Source: Gloeocapsopsis dulcis (GTDB lineage Bacteria > Cyanobacteriota > Cyanobacteriia > Cyanobacteriales > Chroococcidiopsidaceae). From it: DNA of 64,000 nt. How positions within the stretch are numbered: position 1 is the first letter of the stretch; each line of letters opens with the position of its first letter. Below are positions 45,001 to 54,032 of the stretch, piece by piece. Location: assembly GCF_032163395.1 (NCBI RefSeq), contig NZ_CP119968.1, forward strand, positions 915,501-979,500, read 5' to 3'. The position numbers and the translations under genes are program-made. The notes beneath the pieces were generated by a model. It ran no database searches and had not been told where the DNA came from. It saw nothing but the letters and a program-made list of their open reading frames with translations.

Positions 45001-45060
45001 AGTAAGTCCACCTCCGTGGACTTTGCTGTTTAGCTGCGAATAAATTCGCCAAGCGTTCTT

Positions 45061-46131
45061 TTATGTCCAATAAAGTATAGGTGCATTAGGAAAACGTCTA
45101 GCAATCTCGCGCTCAAAAAAGCGACGCAGTGCTTTCATGTTGTCGGTATCATAAACATACTTCGTGCCACCAAACTTATTACGCTTAGTGCTGCGGTTGT
45201 CTTGTTCCATGTCAAGTTTTGAGTGTGGATACCATGTTTGCAATACTTCTTTTGACTTGGGCGTAAAGCGATGAGAGATTAACTCAAAGGTCAAGTCGCA
45301 ACTAAAATCTAAAGTAGCACTCATTTCATCAAATAGCCGCGTGTAGTGCAACTCCCAATCGTCAATTAGCATAATTGGTGCAATAACAATACCCACAGGA
45401 TAGCCACCACCACCTTGACTGCGTGGCAAAGCTAACTGTCGTAATGCTTGCAATCGAGAAGATACTGATGCGGTACCACCTTCAAACCGTCCCGAAACAG
45501 GTGCAGCATTGATACTGACACGACAACGGGTGTGTCCATTGTGCGGCAAGTCGAGTAACTCATCAACAGCATCAAACTTAGAAACCCAACGCAGGTGAGC
45601 ATTGCTGCGAGTACCAAAATAACGAATACACTCAGCTAAGCTGCCTGTAAGATGTTCAATACCAAGTGGATCGGTGTAGCAACTGACTTCAAATGTCGTT
45701 GCAGTGTCAGGGCGTTCATAGGTTGCCAAGTTTTCCAGAATTTGGGGCAAGTTAGCAAAAACACGAATAACTGGTGGACCTTGTAAACTACCTGCAAGAT
45801 AACAATATTGGCAGTGGGCTGGGCAACCTTCTGCAAGATGAAATTGCCAATCTGCTGAAGGGGGAATCGGACTCAGCTTAAAATGACTTGGTGGCGCGGT
45901 GACAACTGCAAGAGTACGCTTAGCAATTTGATATGTCTCGCGTTCAGAATCACCACGTAAACCTGAAAGGCGATTTTGAGGTAGTTCCTCGATGGGTAAG
46001 TTAAGTGCTTGTATACGTGATAAAATCTTTTGTCCCCACGGCTGATCGAGTGCAGCAGGTGTAAATAGTACGCGTTCTGGCATCCACAAACGAGAAGAGG
46101 ATGTTTGTGCTGCTGAGGTTAAAATTGTCAT
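45061..46131 (-). CDS. Spore-photoproduct-lyase family radical SAM protein
   Basis: 356 residues from the ATG at 46131. The radical SAM cluster motif is C-x3-C-x2-C in EGCPAHCQYCYLAGSLQGPP. Flanking blocks QNRLSGLRGDSERETYQIAK, SCYTDPLGIEHLTGSLAECI, LRWVSKFDAVDELLDLPHNG and GYPVGIVIAPIMLIDDWELH correspond to the SplB family. SplB repairs spore photoproduct in firmicute spores; cyanobacteria make no such spores, so the substrate here is unknown. Typical firmicute proteins have a catalytic cysteine near residue 140, which I could not confirm. Single gene beside the accessory island, not part of it (outside repeat C). Confidence 0.82.
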   Translation of the reverse strand: MTILTSAAQTSSSRLWMPERVLFTPAALDQPWGQKILSRIQALNLPIEELPQNRLSGLRGDSERETYQIAKRTLAVVTAPPSHFKLSPIPPSADWQFHLAEGCPAHCQYCYLAGSLQGPPVIRVFANLPQILENLATYERPDTATTFEVSCYTDPLGIEHLTGSLAECIRYFGTRSNAHLRWVSKFDAVDELLDLPHNGHTRCRVSINAAPVSGRFEGGTASVSSRLQALRQLALPRSQGGGGYPVGIVIAPIMLIDDWELHYTRLFDEMSATLDFSCDLTFELISHRFTPKSKEVLQTWYPHSKLDMEQDNRSTKRNKFGGTKYVYDTDNMKALRRFFEREIARRFPNAPILYWT

Positions 46132-46269
46132 TACGAAGCTTACCGCTGTAGACCAACTTATTTGATCGTAACGACTACAACTAGAGTTGTAAGTCAATCT
46201 GGCAGCGGATTTTACTCTACTTTTTGTAGCGATCGCTCCCTATTTGGCGATCGCTACCTAAATCAACAC

Positions 46270-48486
46270 CTATTGGTTGACTAATTCCATGGCACGGTTG
46301 ACGAGATTTTCAGCAGTTAAACCATTGAGTGCCATCAATTGTGCAGGGCTAGCGGTTGTTTCTCCCCGCTTCCAAGCGAAGGTGTCGCGTTTGGCGGTAC
46401 TGCGTAGCATAATAGGTTCTAGCATACCACTCGCCCCAGCCGTTACCCCTATTAAAGCATCGCCACCAAATAACTTGTCGAATTCCGCATTATCTAGGAA
46501 ATGACCATCAGGTTCTGCACAGCTATCCCACGCTACATCACTAGGGCGATACAAGCGACGGGGATTAATAATAGATACAACCCGAACACCAACTTCTTGA
46601 ACAGCTAGTGAAGACGCGGCTTCTAATACTGGTAGCAACACCATGTCACCCACGACAGCAAAAACAACGGTTTTATTCCCAGAGGCTTCTTGCAAGACGA
46701 TCGCGCCATCTTCAAGCGCTTTTCTACCTTGCTCAAATGTTGTGCGAATTGGTAACGGCGACTTACTAGCAGTAATCACAATCCCTTTATTCTTTGTTGT
46801 CAATGCCCACTCATAAGCAACTTGAATGCAGTTTGCATCTAGGGGAAAGAGTGGAAAGACATTGCCATTGCGCATCATGGCGGCGAAATACGCTTCAACT
46901 TCTGGGCGTTGGTGCGTCCAACCGTTACGACCTTGTTCTAATGCCCCAGCAGTAAATAAAGTAACAGTGGAAGGAGTAGGACGTCGTAATTCTGTCATTG
47001 CTTGCGTGACTGTTTGCCAAATTGGTAAACCATTAATGGCAAATGATTCATAAGAACACCACAAAGTCCGGCTACCCATCAGGGCGGAACCTGCGGCTAA
47101 ACCTGCGCAAGCATCTTCGCTGAGTGGTTCATAAACTTGTCCGCCAGGTTTTTGGTTATACAGCGGATCTTCGACTGGGTGAATAATTTTGAGGGCTTGG
47201 TTGATATTGGCAATTCCTGACGCTTCGTTTCCATCCGCATTTGTGACTAAGAAACTGCGATCGCATTCTCCAACTTTGCCTACTAATCGCCCCATTGCTG
47301 TTGTTGCGACTTTAGGATCGCCACCTATTGCATATTCTTCTAATGGTAGATCCTTGATCTCTGGTAATTCTAGTATAGATTCCGTTACTGCAACACGACT
47401 CGCCGGACCACCACCGGCACGTTCAAAATTAGTCCGAACAAGCTGCCAAGCTTCTGGGGCTAAAGCACGGGCTTTCAGCGCATTCACGATATCTGGATTA
47501 TCTAGCGTGTGCATTGCATAGAGGTTGTGCGATTTTGCTCCTCTAGCATGTACCCCAGCACCTTTTAATTGTTTAATAATAAATACTGTACGCGTCCCAC
47601 TCAACGCAGATTTTGTGGCTTCGTCAGCGGCGATTAATACAGCTTCAGTAAATGTCAATCGTTGCTTCAAGGAAAAAGCAGTACTATCTACAAAGTTTCC
47701 CTGCTGATCTTGATCGTCAAAATCTTTGGCATCTACTAAAACAACTTCTTCAAAGCCGTTACCGTGCCAATATGCCATCATCTGCTCATTGGACTGCGTG
47801 GAAACCATACTATGATGCTCTTGGCTAAAGCCGTTCCACACTAGCACTGGTAAGAAATTGGTCATTCCTGGATAGGCAGTGTGAAAATGCGCCATACTGC
47901 TCATAATGTATGGTTCGCCCAAACCACCGTCACCAATTGTCACAGGAAACAGTTTATCAGGGTTTAATCTGGCAGCTGCCATGGCAAAGTGTTGCCCTTG
48001 CCCTAAAGGACCCGCAGGTGAGAGAATTCCTGGAATGTAACCGGATAAGTGTCCGAGTAAGCCGTGATGTTCGCGGAAGCGATCGCGTAGTTGCTGTACG
48101 GTTTCAATTCCCATGTCCTCTAGAGAACGATCGAGGAACATCGCACTATAAAATCCTGGTGCGTGATGCCCAACTTCAGTGACAATGTTTTTATGCCCCA
48201 GCATGACCAATGCAGCGTATGCTTCGACTTGACTGGCAAATCCTCCTGGATGACCTGAAGCTTTGCTAGCAGTAACTTGTAACGTCAGGTAGCGCAATGC
48301 ATCAGCAGCTAGTAGCGTTTGGAAGACGACAGCCGGATCTTTGGGATCGCTAATTGAGGTACTACCAGAGACGATCGCGGCTTTTTTACCATATGTCTCA
48401 AATTCGGGCAGCATTTCTCCAAAATATTGAATTCCTTGACAGAAATCTGGAGTTGCTAACTTTGCCGCTTGGGTCGATGCCGTCAT
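46270..48486 (-). CDS. Thiamine-diphosphate enzyme of the transketolase/phosphoketolase superfamily
   Basis: 738 residues from the ATG at 48486, which has GAGG nine bases upstream; a TTG two codons before is less likely. N-terminal ThDP domain: TLQVTASKASGHPGGFASQV, LGHLSGYIPGILSPAGPLGQ, GQGQHFAMAAARLNP, TIGDGGLGEPYIMSS (GDG motif). The pyrimidine-binding part includes EDACAGLAAGSALMGSRTLW and TAGALEQGRNGWTHQRPEVE. This cyanobacterial family is annotated in databases as xylulose-5-phosphate 3-epimerase or phosphoketolase-like, and is distinct from the classic 800-residue Xfp. The reaction is not certain. Confidence 0.8.
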   Translation of the reverse strand: MTASTQAAKLATPDFCQGIQYFGEMLPEFETYGKKAAIVSGSTSISDPKDPAVVFQTLLAADALRYLTLQVTASKASGHPGGFASQVEAYAALVMLGHKNIVTEVGHHAPGFYSAMFLDRSLEDMGIETVQQLRDRFREHHGLLGHLSGYIPGILSPAGPLGQGQHFAMAAARLNPDKLFPVTIGDGGLGEPYIMSSMAHFHTAYPGMTNFLPVLVWNGFSQEHHSMVSTQSNEQMMAYWHGNGFEEVVLVDAKDFDDQDQQGNFVDSTAFSLKQRLTFTEAVLIAADEATKSALSGTRTVFIIKQLKGAGVHARGAKSHNLYAMHTLDNPDIVNALKARALAPEAWQLVRTNFERAGGGPASRVAVTESILELPEIKDLPLEEYAIGGDPKVATTAMGRLVGKVGECDRSFLVTNADGNEASGIANINQALKIIHPVEDPLYNQKPGGQVYEPLSEDACAGLAAGSALMGSRTLWCSYESFAINGLPIWQTVTQAMTELRRPTPSTVTLFTAGALEQGRNGWTHQRPEVEAYFAAMMRNGNVFPLFPLDANCIQVAYEWALTTKNKGIVITASKSPLPIRTTFEQGRKALEDGAIVLQEASGNKTVVFAVVGDMVLLPVLEAASSLAVQEVGVRVVSIINPRRLYRPSDVAWDSCAEPDGHFLDNAEFDKLFGGDALIGVTAGASGMLEPIMLRSTAKRDTFAWKRGETTASPAQLMALNGLTAENLVNRAMELVNQ

Positions 48487-48664
48487 GCTCAATTTCCTCT
48501 GTAATTACAGTACTGTTGCTCTTGAAGTGCCTTAACTAACAATTTTACAATTTCCCTATTCCCGAAACTATTACTTCTACTTCTCACAAAAATCAAATAT
48601 GGCAATCTAATCTAGAAAAATTGTTACACTTCTGTAGTTTGTGTAGCGAAAAAATAAAACATCT

Positions 48665-49147
48665 ATGATGCGTCGCCTACTATCTTCCTCAAAATATATT
48701 ATGATTTTGCCTGCTTTGTCTAATGTCATGGCAGCTTTAGTTTTGATGATTTATAGTACTATACAAACTTGTGTTGCTGTTGTTACTCTCCTCCGCAGAA
48801 GTTTTACTGGAAATCTATCTAAAGATGTTATTTTTGATGCTGCTATTAGTTTTTTAGAAATTGCTGATATTGTACTTTTGGCAACTGTTATTTTAGTCAT
48901 TGGTCTTGGTTTATATGAACTTTTTATTAGTCAGCTCAACTTACCAGGCTGGTTATTAATTCGTAATCTTGACGATCTTAAAGATAAACTTATTGGCACT
49001 GTAGTTGCTGTAATATCTATTCTATTTCTTGGCGCAGTTGTTAATAATATTCCTAATTTGTTACCTTTTGGTGCATCAGTAGCTTTGGTTATTGTTGCTT
49101 TGGCAATTTTTACTAATTGGGTTCCTAATTTCAAGAAAGATTCATAA
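48665..49147 (+). CDS. YqhA family (UPF0114) membrane protein
   Basis: 160 residues with three to four membrane helices. Family-typical segments are KYIMILPALSNVMAALVLMI at the start, LEIADIVLLATVILVIGLGL in the middle, and YELFISQLNLPGWLLIRNLD, DLKDKLIGTVVAVISILFLG. The function is not established; the family resembles small channel-like proteins. AT-rich coding sequence. Single gene. Confidence 0.85.
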   Translation: MMRRLLSSSKYIMILPALSNVMAALVLMIYSTIQTCVAVVTLLRRSFTGNLSKDVIFDAAISFLEIADIVLLATVILVIGLGLYELFISQLNLPGWLLIRNLDDLKDKLIGTVVAVISILFLGAVVNNIPNLLPFGASVALVIVALAIFTNWVPNFKKDS

Positions 49148-49318
49148 GAATAAGAAAGTAACTATAGCAAATTATACTTACCGAGTTTTTTAAACGAACC
49201 GCAGAGATCCAGAGGAGCCAGAGATTGAAATTAAAAGAAGCACTCTAAATGAGTTAAAATCGCTATAGCATTTTCAAATATTAGTTACTAAAATAAATGA
49301 ACGTAAAAGTAACTTAAA

Positions 49319-50686
49319 GTGGAAATGCAAGTAAATTTTCAAAACAAAACTCCTGCACTTTGGCAAAGTTTGCAATTAATTTCTCAACCAACAAGGTTTT
49401 TAGAAAATTGTATAGAGCGATATGGAGATCCATTTACTGTCAGAGTGCTTGGTTTGAATTCTCCTCCAGTTGTATTTTTCAGTCATCCGCAAGCAATTAA
49501 AGAAATTTTTACCTTACCAGGCGAAAAGTTCGATTTTAAAAAGGCTACTCATGTTTTCAAACCGTTGATGGGTGATAAATCAATTATCTTACAAGAAGGT
49601 CGCAGCCATCAACGACAGAAGCAATTAATGATACCTCCGTTTCATGGCGATCGCATGAAAAATTACGGAGAAATTATTTGTCAAATTACTACAGAAGTTA
49701 TCCAGCAGTGGACTCCAGGTAAAGTCATTTCGCTGCAACACGAGATGTCAGATATTACTTTGCAGATTATTTTGCAAGTTGTGTTTGGCATTAGTCCTGG
49801 AGCGCGTTATAACAAAATTCAAGAACTACTCAGTTCTTTATTAGATGATGTTACTAAGCCTTGGTACTCTAGTTTATTTTTCTTTCCACCTTTACAAAAA
49901 GATTTGGGTGCGTGGAGTCCTTGGGGACAGTTTTTACGCCGTAGACAAGAAATTGATGAGTTGATTTATAGCGAAATCTCCCAACGGCGGCAAGAGCAAT
50001 TTCGGACTGATATTCTTTCATTGCTCATGTCGGCACAAGATGAAGATGGGCAACAGATGACAGATGTAGAACTGCGCGATCAATTAGTTTCACTACTACT
50101 ATTGGGATATGAAACAACAGCAGCAGCTTTGTCTTGGGCATTTTACTTAATTCATTCTTCACCACAAGTGCTAGCAAACTTATTATCAGAATTAGCACAA
50201 ACATCAGCAAATCCTGAAAAAATTACGGCTCTTCCCTATTTAACAGCAGTTTGTCAAGAAACTCTGCGAATCTACCCTATAGGCTTAGTTTGTACACCAC
50301 GCATGATAAGAGAGACAGTACAAATTAATGGGGAAAGTTTTGGTACAGGAACAATTATAGTGCCTTGTATTTATTTAGCTCATCGTCGCCTAGAAACTTA
50401 TTCACAACCCAACAAGTTTTTACCAGAGAGATTTATAGATAATCGGTTTTCTCCTTACGAGTATTTGCCTTTTGGTGGAGGTATTCGTGGCTGTATTGGA
50501 GTAGCCTTCTCGCTGTATGAAATGAAACTTGTACTCGCGACAATTTTGTCAAAACTTGAACTTGCTCTTGCTGATTCTCGCCCAGCACATCCAGTGCGTC
50601 GTGGTATTACTATTGTTCCTTCTGCTAGCGGTATGAAGATGATAGTTACAGCCCAAAAGCAGCCTGCCAAAGTTCCAGTACTGTGA
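49319..50686 (+). CDS. Cytochrome P450 (CYP110-like)
   Basis: 455 residues with a GTG start; an ATG two codons later is equally likely. The heme-binding loop is PFGGGIRGCIGVAFS (FxxGxRxCxG, cysteine near residue 390). The I-helix oxygen-binding motif is LLLGYETTAAALSWAF and the ExxR motif is ETLRIYP. The N-terminal WQSLQLISQPTRFLENCIERYGDPF resembles cyanobacterial CYP110 proteins, which oxidise fatty acids or terpenoids. No redox-partner gene adjoins it. The 170-bp upstream region carries the common cyanobacterial repeat AAACGAACCGCAGAGA. Confidence 0.92.
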   Translation: MEMQVNFQNKTPALWQSLQLISQPTRFLENCIERYGDPFTVRVLGLNSPPVVFFSHPQAIKEIFTLPGEKFDFKKATHVFKPLMGDKSIILQEGRSHQRQKQLMIPPFHGDRMKNYGEIICQITTEVIQQWTPGKVISLQHEMSDITLQIILQVVFGISPGARYNKIQELLSSLLDDVTKPWYSSLFFFPPLQKDLGAWSPWGQFLRRRQEIDELIYSEISQRRQEQFRTDILSLLMSAQDEDGQQMTDVELRDQLVSLLLLGYETTAAALSWAFYLIHSSPQVLANLLSELAQTSANPEKITALPYLTAVCQETLRIYPIGLVCTPRMIRETVQINGESFGTGTIIVPCIYLAHRRLETYSQPNKFLPERFIDNRFSPYEYLPFGGGIRGCIGVAFSLYEMKLVLATILSKLELALADSRPAHPVRRGITIVPSASGMKMIVTAQKQPAKVPVL

Positions 50687-50856
50687 TTTTTTCTACCGAA
50701 GTTTTATTCCGTAATATAGATTCCTGTTACTGGCTCAGCTTATAAAGTAACGATTATAGGTTTATCTTTCTAGTTTTGTGAGGCTAAGCAACCCACACAG
50801 CAGTTTGATATAGCGTACAAGTCGTAAATTGAGCAGCACCTGAGACAATCGCGATT

Positions 50857-51600
50857 ATGTTAGACGACGAAGCAAGAATAGAAGAACAGGCAATTAGTAG
50901 AGCCGCTGAAGTTGGGCTTTCTAGTAAATTAGAGCAAGCAGAAGCCATCGCTGTTGATGTTAAAACTGATTTGTTCAAAATTGTCCAAGGGCAAGCGGAT
51001 TCAGTTGCGATTGCAGGTGAAGGTGTTGTACTTCAAAAAGATATCCGCGTTCAGCACCTGGAACTGTCTACAGATAAAATTGATATTAATCCTTTTAGTG
51101 CTTTACTAGGGCAAGTTGAACTTAATCAGCCGATACAAGCTAATGCCCGACTCGTAATGACTCAGGAAGATCTCAACCGCGCGCTAAATAGCGATTATGT
51201 TCTTAATCAAGCGCAATTTGATTTAGATGTAGATGGGGAAAACGTTAACTTGCAGATGCAGCAAATGCAACTAACGTTACCAGGTGGCAATAAAATGGTA
51301 TTCGATGGCAAAGCTGTGTTGCGTGAAAAAGGCACTACCCGCCAACTCGCATTTTATGCGACAGTACGTCCGCGTACGCAAACTAAAGCAGTGATGCTAG
51401 AAGGATTTACCTGTACTGAAGGAGATGGTATTTCTTTGGAATTTACTGCTGCTTTGATACAGAAAGTCAAGGAACTTGTTAATTCAGCTTACATTGATTT
51501 AGATACAATGGCGCTGCGTATTAGCAACATGGAAGTACAGCAAGGCAAAATTTTACTCCAAGCCCAAGCCTTTGTCCGAGAACTTCCGACGATGGAATAA
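50857..51600 (+). CDS. DUF2993 (LmeA-like) protein
   Basis: 247 residues. Segments LEQAEAIAVDVKTDLFKIVQ, ADSVAIAGEGVVLQKDIRVQ and NPFSALLGQVELNQPIQANA, then RLVMTQEDLNRALNSDYVLN are typical of DUF2993, a beta-rich lipid-binding family (LmeA in mycobacteria). No signal peptide is visible, unlike LmeA. In cyanobacteria the role is unknown. It begins 170 bp after the P450 gene; cotranscription is not evident. Confidence 0.85.
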   Translation: MLDDEARIEEQAISRAAEVGLSSKLEQAEAIAVDVKTDLFKIVQGQADSVAIAGEGVVLQKDIRVQHLELSTDKIDINPFSALLGQVELNQPIQANARLVMTQEDLNRALNSDYVLNQAQFDLDVDGENVNLQMQQMQLTLPGGNKMVFDGKAVLREKGTTRQLAFYATVRPRTQTKAVMLEGFTCTEGDGISLEFTAALIQKVKELVNSAYIDLDTMALRISNMEVQQGKILLQAQAFVRELPTME

Positions 51601-51653
51601 TCGTCCCATTGCAGAGTTTAAAGGCACGATTGTGCAGGCGATCGCTTGTCTAG

Positions 51654-52082
51654 CTAAGGTTCAGAGTCTGGGTTAATGCCCAAAGCCCTCAGCTGTTCTG
51701 CTAGTCGTTCAGCACGTTGGCGTTCTTGTTCTGCCTCAGTTGAAATCCAATTCCCTTGGCGATCGTACCAACGCAGCCAAAGGCGATTAATTCCTGCATA
51801 CTCGCTTTGCCATAAACCTAAACCCAATGCTATGTCAGGCATCCAGACCTTAGATTCAGTGAGATTAAGTTCTTGATAGTGTCCTCCCTGTAAGCTAAAA
51901 ACTTGCAGGCGTTCAGTATATCGACTGAAAATCACATAGTAAAGAATCCGCAAAATCTTTTCGTACTGCCATTTTGTTGGCGGTTGGTTATCCTTTTGCT
52001 CTGTTCTTCCCAAATCCTCATCTTCTGTATGCGGTGAAAGTAACTCAACAACGACGAATGGACTAACTCCCTCTTGCCACAT
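51654..52082 (-). pseudogene. N-terminally truncated Uma2-family nuclease-like gene
   Basis: 142 codons remain. The segment WQEGVSPFVVVELLSPHTED is the core strand of Uma2 proteins (VVVEIxSPxT), and RILYYVIFSRYTERLQVFSL follows in family order. A full Uma2 protein has about 80 to 100 more residues before this, with the first catalytic acid. Directly upstream the frame reads HWEGV and then hits TAA, so the N-terminal half is missing. The sequence beyond (VGREGG-like) belongs to a dispersed repeat. Uma2 genes are very numerous in cyanobacteria and this copy is probably dead. Confidence 0.75.
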
Positions 52083-52160
52083 TACGCCTTCCCAGTGTTA
52101 CGCGATATCGAAGCCCGCCTTCCCGACCAAGATTCTGCTTCGATAAGTTAGCCGCTAACC

Positions 52161-52961
52161 CTACTTATCACGTAATGGCCACCAGTGTACCTTATCTCTA
52201 GTTGCACTATAGGTTTCCTTCAACCCTTCAGCATCAATTACTTTTACAGTGTCACTCGAAGGATCGCTTGACTTTGGAGATGCGAGTAACTTAACTTGCC
52301 GCATACCCTTGAGTACCTGCTCGACAGTACGATGGTTAAGCTGACTAGCGCGGGCAATCACATCCATAGGTAAGTCGAACACATAAATGCCATTAGACTC
52401 TGGTTGATTGCCCAGTTCTCGTTCTTGATAGACAAGCGCTCGTAACAAAGCAGCAACTGCCTGTGGTGGGTATGTGCTGCAATTGAGTAAATGGTATTGA
52501 AATTTTTGTTGTAGTTCAAATAGCAAATCGTAGCGCAGGCGAAATACTTCACTATCCTCGTAAAGTGCTTGCACCGTCTCGAGAGGAATCTTAACAACAT
52601 CTGTCGTTTTATAAGCTTCTACCAAGCTAGGAAACGCTTTACCTATCAATCCGTAGCTAAAAGGTAAACTTTGCATACCAAAGCAACTACCAGGATAGCT
52701 TACACCAATGACTCGATCCAAAGGAGTGCTGCGGACAACAACAGGTCCACCTGTAACGATCGCATACAAAACATCTAGCGGTTCTCCTTTCTGAAAAGCT
52801 GTATAAATTGGGCGACTAGCATACAACTTTGCTTGCTGTACGTCTTCACGACTTAAGTAGCTGGTTAACCATGCTTCATCCAAGTCTCGAAATAGATAGT
52901 TGTTTTGAGTTAACGCCTTTACGGTGTCAGATTCTGTTAAATGCCTAGCTGGTGTTGCCAT
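52161..52961 (-). CDS. Crp/Fnr family transcriptional regulator
   Basis: 266 residues. A cyclic-nucleotide-binding-like beta barrel occupies residues 25 to 140 (IYTAFQKGEPLDVLYAIVTG; VVRSTPLDRVIGVSYPGSCF), but the canonical phosphate-binding RXA is not seen, so cAMP binding is doubtful. The C-terminal helix-turn-helix reads DVIARASQLNHRTVEQVLKG. It is divergent from the second APS kinase gene across 180 bp and is a candidate regulator of it. No Fe-S cysteines. Confidence 0.88.
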   Translation of the reverse strand: MATPARHLTESDTVKALTQNNYLFRDLDEAWLTSYLSREDVQQAKLYASRPIYTAFQKGEPLDVLYAIVTGGPVVVRSTPLDRVIGVSYPGSCFGMQSLPFSYGLIGKAFPSLVEAYKTTDVVKIPLETVQALYEDSEVFRLRYDLLFELQQKFQYHLLNCSTYPPQAVAALLRALVYQERELGNQPESNGIYVFDLPMDVIARASQLNHRTVEQVLKGMRQVKLLASPKSSDPSSDTVKVIDAEGLKETYSATRDKVHWWPLRDK

Positions 52962-53142
52962 GCGGAAATGTAAACAGGCTTTATTTATTTTGACATGAAA
53001 TACAAATCAAGCTCAAAAAAATTGTACTTCATTTGTTTTGGAATTAGATTGCGTTTTTATTAAGTTATGGCTATGATGAGATTTCAATAAAACTTAGTTT
53101 TAGCTCCACTGTTCAATTGAATAGAAATTCAAGGAGTTTTCT

Positions 53143-53853
53143 ATGGCTTTTGCGCAAAGTCTTCAGTGGCGATCGCCAGTATTAGAATTATTAGCAATGT
53201 TTTCTGTGGGGCGTAAGATGCAAGAGTGGATTCGTTCCGAGGTCGTCGATGATGCACCAGTAGATAACGAAGAACTGCTTCCTGAAAGACAGTACCCAGC
53301 CAATCAAGGCTTTGTTCTTTGGTTAACAGGACTGAGTGGCTCAGGCAAAAGTTCGATTGCCAAGAAACTCGCTCAAGAACTGAAAGAACGCAGTTGTTTA
53401 GTAGAAGTCCTTGATGGTGATGTCGTTAGAACCAATCTTTCCAAAGGCTTGAGCTATAGCAGAGAGGATCGCGACACGAATATTCGGCGCATTGGTTTTG
53501 TCGCCAATCTCCTCAGTCGCAATGGAGTTGCAACAATAGTGGCTGCTATTAGCCCCTACCAAGATGCCAGAGAAAACCTGCGGGCAACAACAACAAACTT
53601 TATCGAGGTATTCGTAAACGCACCTCTAGAGGTATGTGAAGCACGAGACGTTAAAGGATTGTATGCGATGGCACGCGCAGGTGAAATCAGAGCTTTTACA
53701 GGTATTGACGATCCCTACGAAGCGCCTCAAAACCCAGATATTATTTGCCATACCTCCGAAGAAACCCTAGAAGAAAGCGTGGCAAAGATTTTAGCTGAAC
53801 TAGAACAACGTGATTACATTCCACCCCAGCCCCAGATAGAATTCTTTATTTAA
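53143..53853 (+). CDS. cysC: Adenylyl-sulfate kinase with N-terminal extension
   Basis: 236 residues; AAGGAG precedes the ATG at a good distance, so the extension is translated. Residues 1 to 58 are additional (AMFSVGRKMQEWIRSEVVDD) and have no known domain. The kinase core has the P-loop GLSGSGKSS, VEVLDGDVVRTNLSKGLSYS, REDRDTNIRRIGFVANLLSR and FTGIDDPYEAPQNPDI. It is the second APS kinase of the window; the two cores are similar but not identical. It lies opposite the Crp-type regulator, suggesting separately controlled PAPS supply. Confidence 0.93.
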   Translation: MAFAQSLQWRSPVLELLAMFSVGRKMQEWIRSEVVDDAPVDNEELLPERQYPANQGFVLWLTGLSGSGKSSIAKKLAQELKERSCLVEVLDGDVVRTNLSKGLSYSREDRDTNIRRIGFVANLLSRNGVATIVAAISPYQDARENLRATTTNFIEVFVNAPLEVCEARDVKGLYAMARAGEIRAFTGIDDPYEAPQNPDIICHTSEETLEESVAKILAELEQRDYIPPQPQIEFFI

Positions 53854-54032
53854 AATTAAATTTTACTGAAGAAAGGAAGGATTTCTATTCCCTGTTTCTC
53901 GCTTCCAGCTTGGTATTCCCGATTTTAGCTAACTCAATTACCACAAGGATAAGCTCTCTAACTCGCGAATGATTCTATATCATTTAACTTATTTCTAATA
54001 TCGGGAAGGTACCCGATCGCTGGAGTTCATGC

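Larger units (their letters stand above)
44108..45060. other. Right border of the accessory island
   Basis: 953 bp. It holds the upstream region of the large gene, a 71-bp inverted-repeat structure (44621-44691), a MITE-like element (44725-45000) and the hairpin GTCCAC-CTCC-GTGGAC just outside it. No coding frame is convincing. Confidence 0.6.

Noticed and set aside
49150-49318. Possible RNA gene in the YqhA-P450 spacer
   Set aside because: The sequence (AAACGAACCGCAGAGATC) resembles a common cyanobacterial intergenic repeat; no stable fold or promoter is seen.
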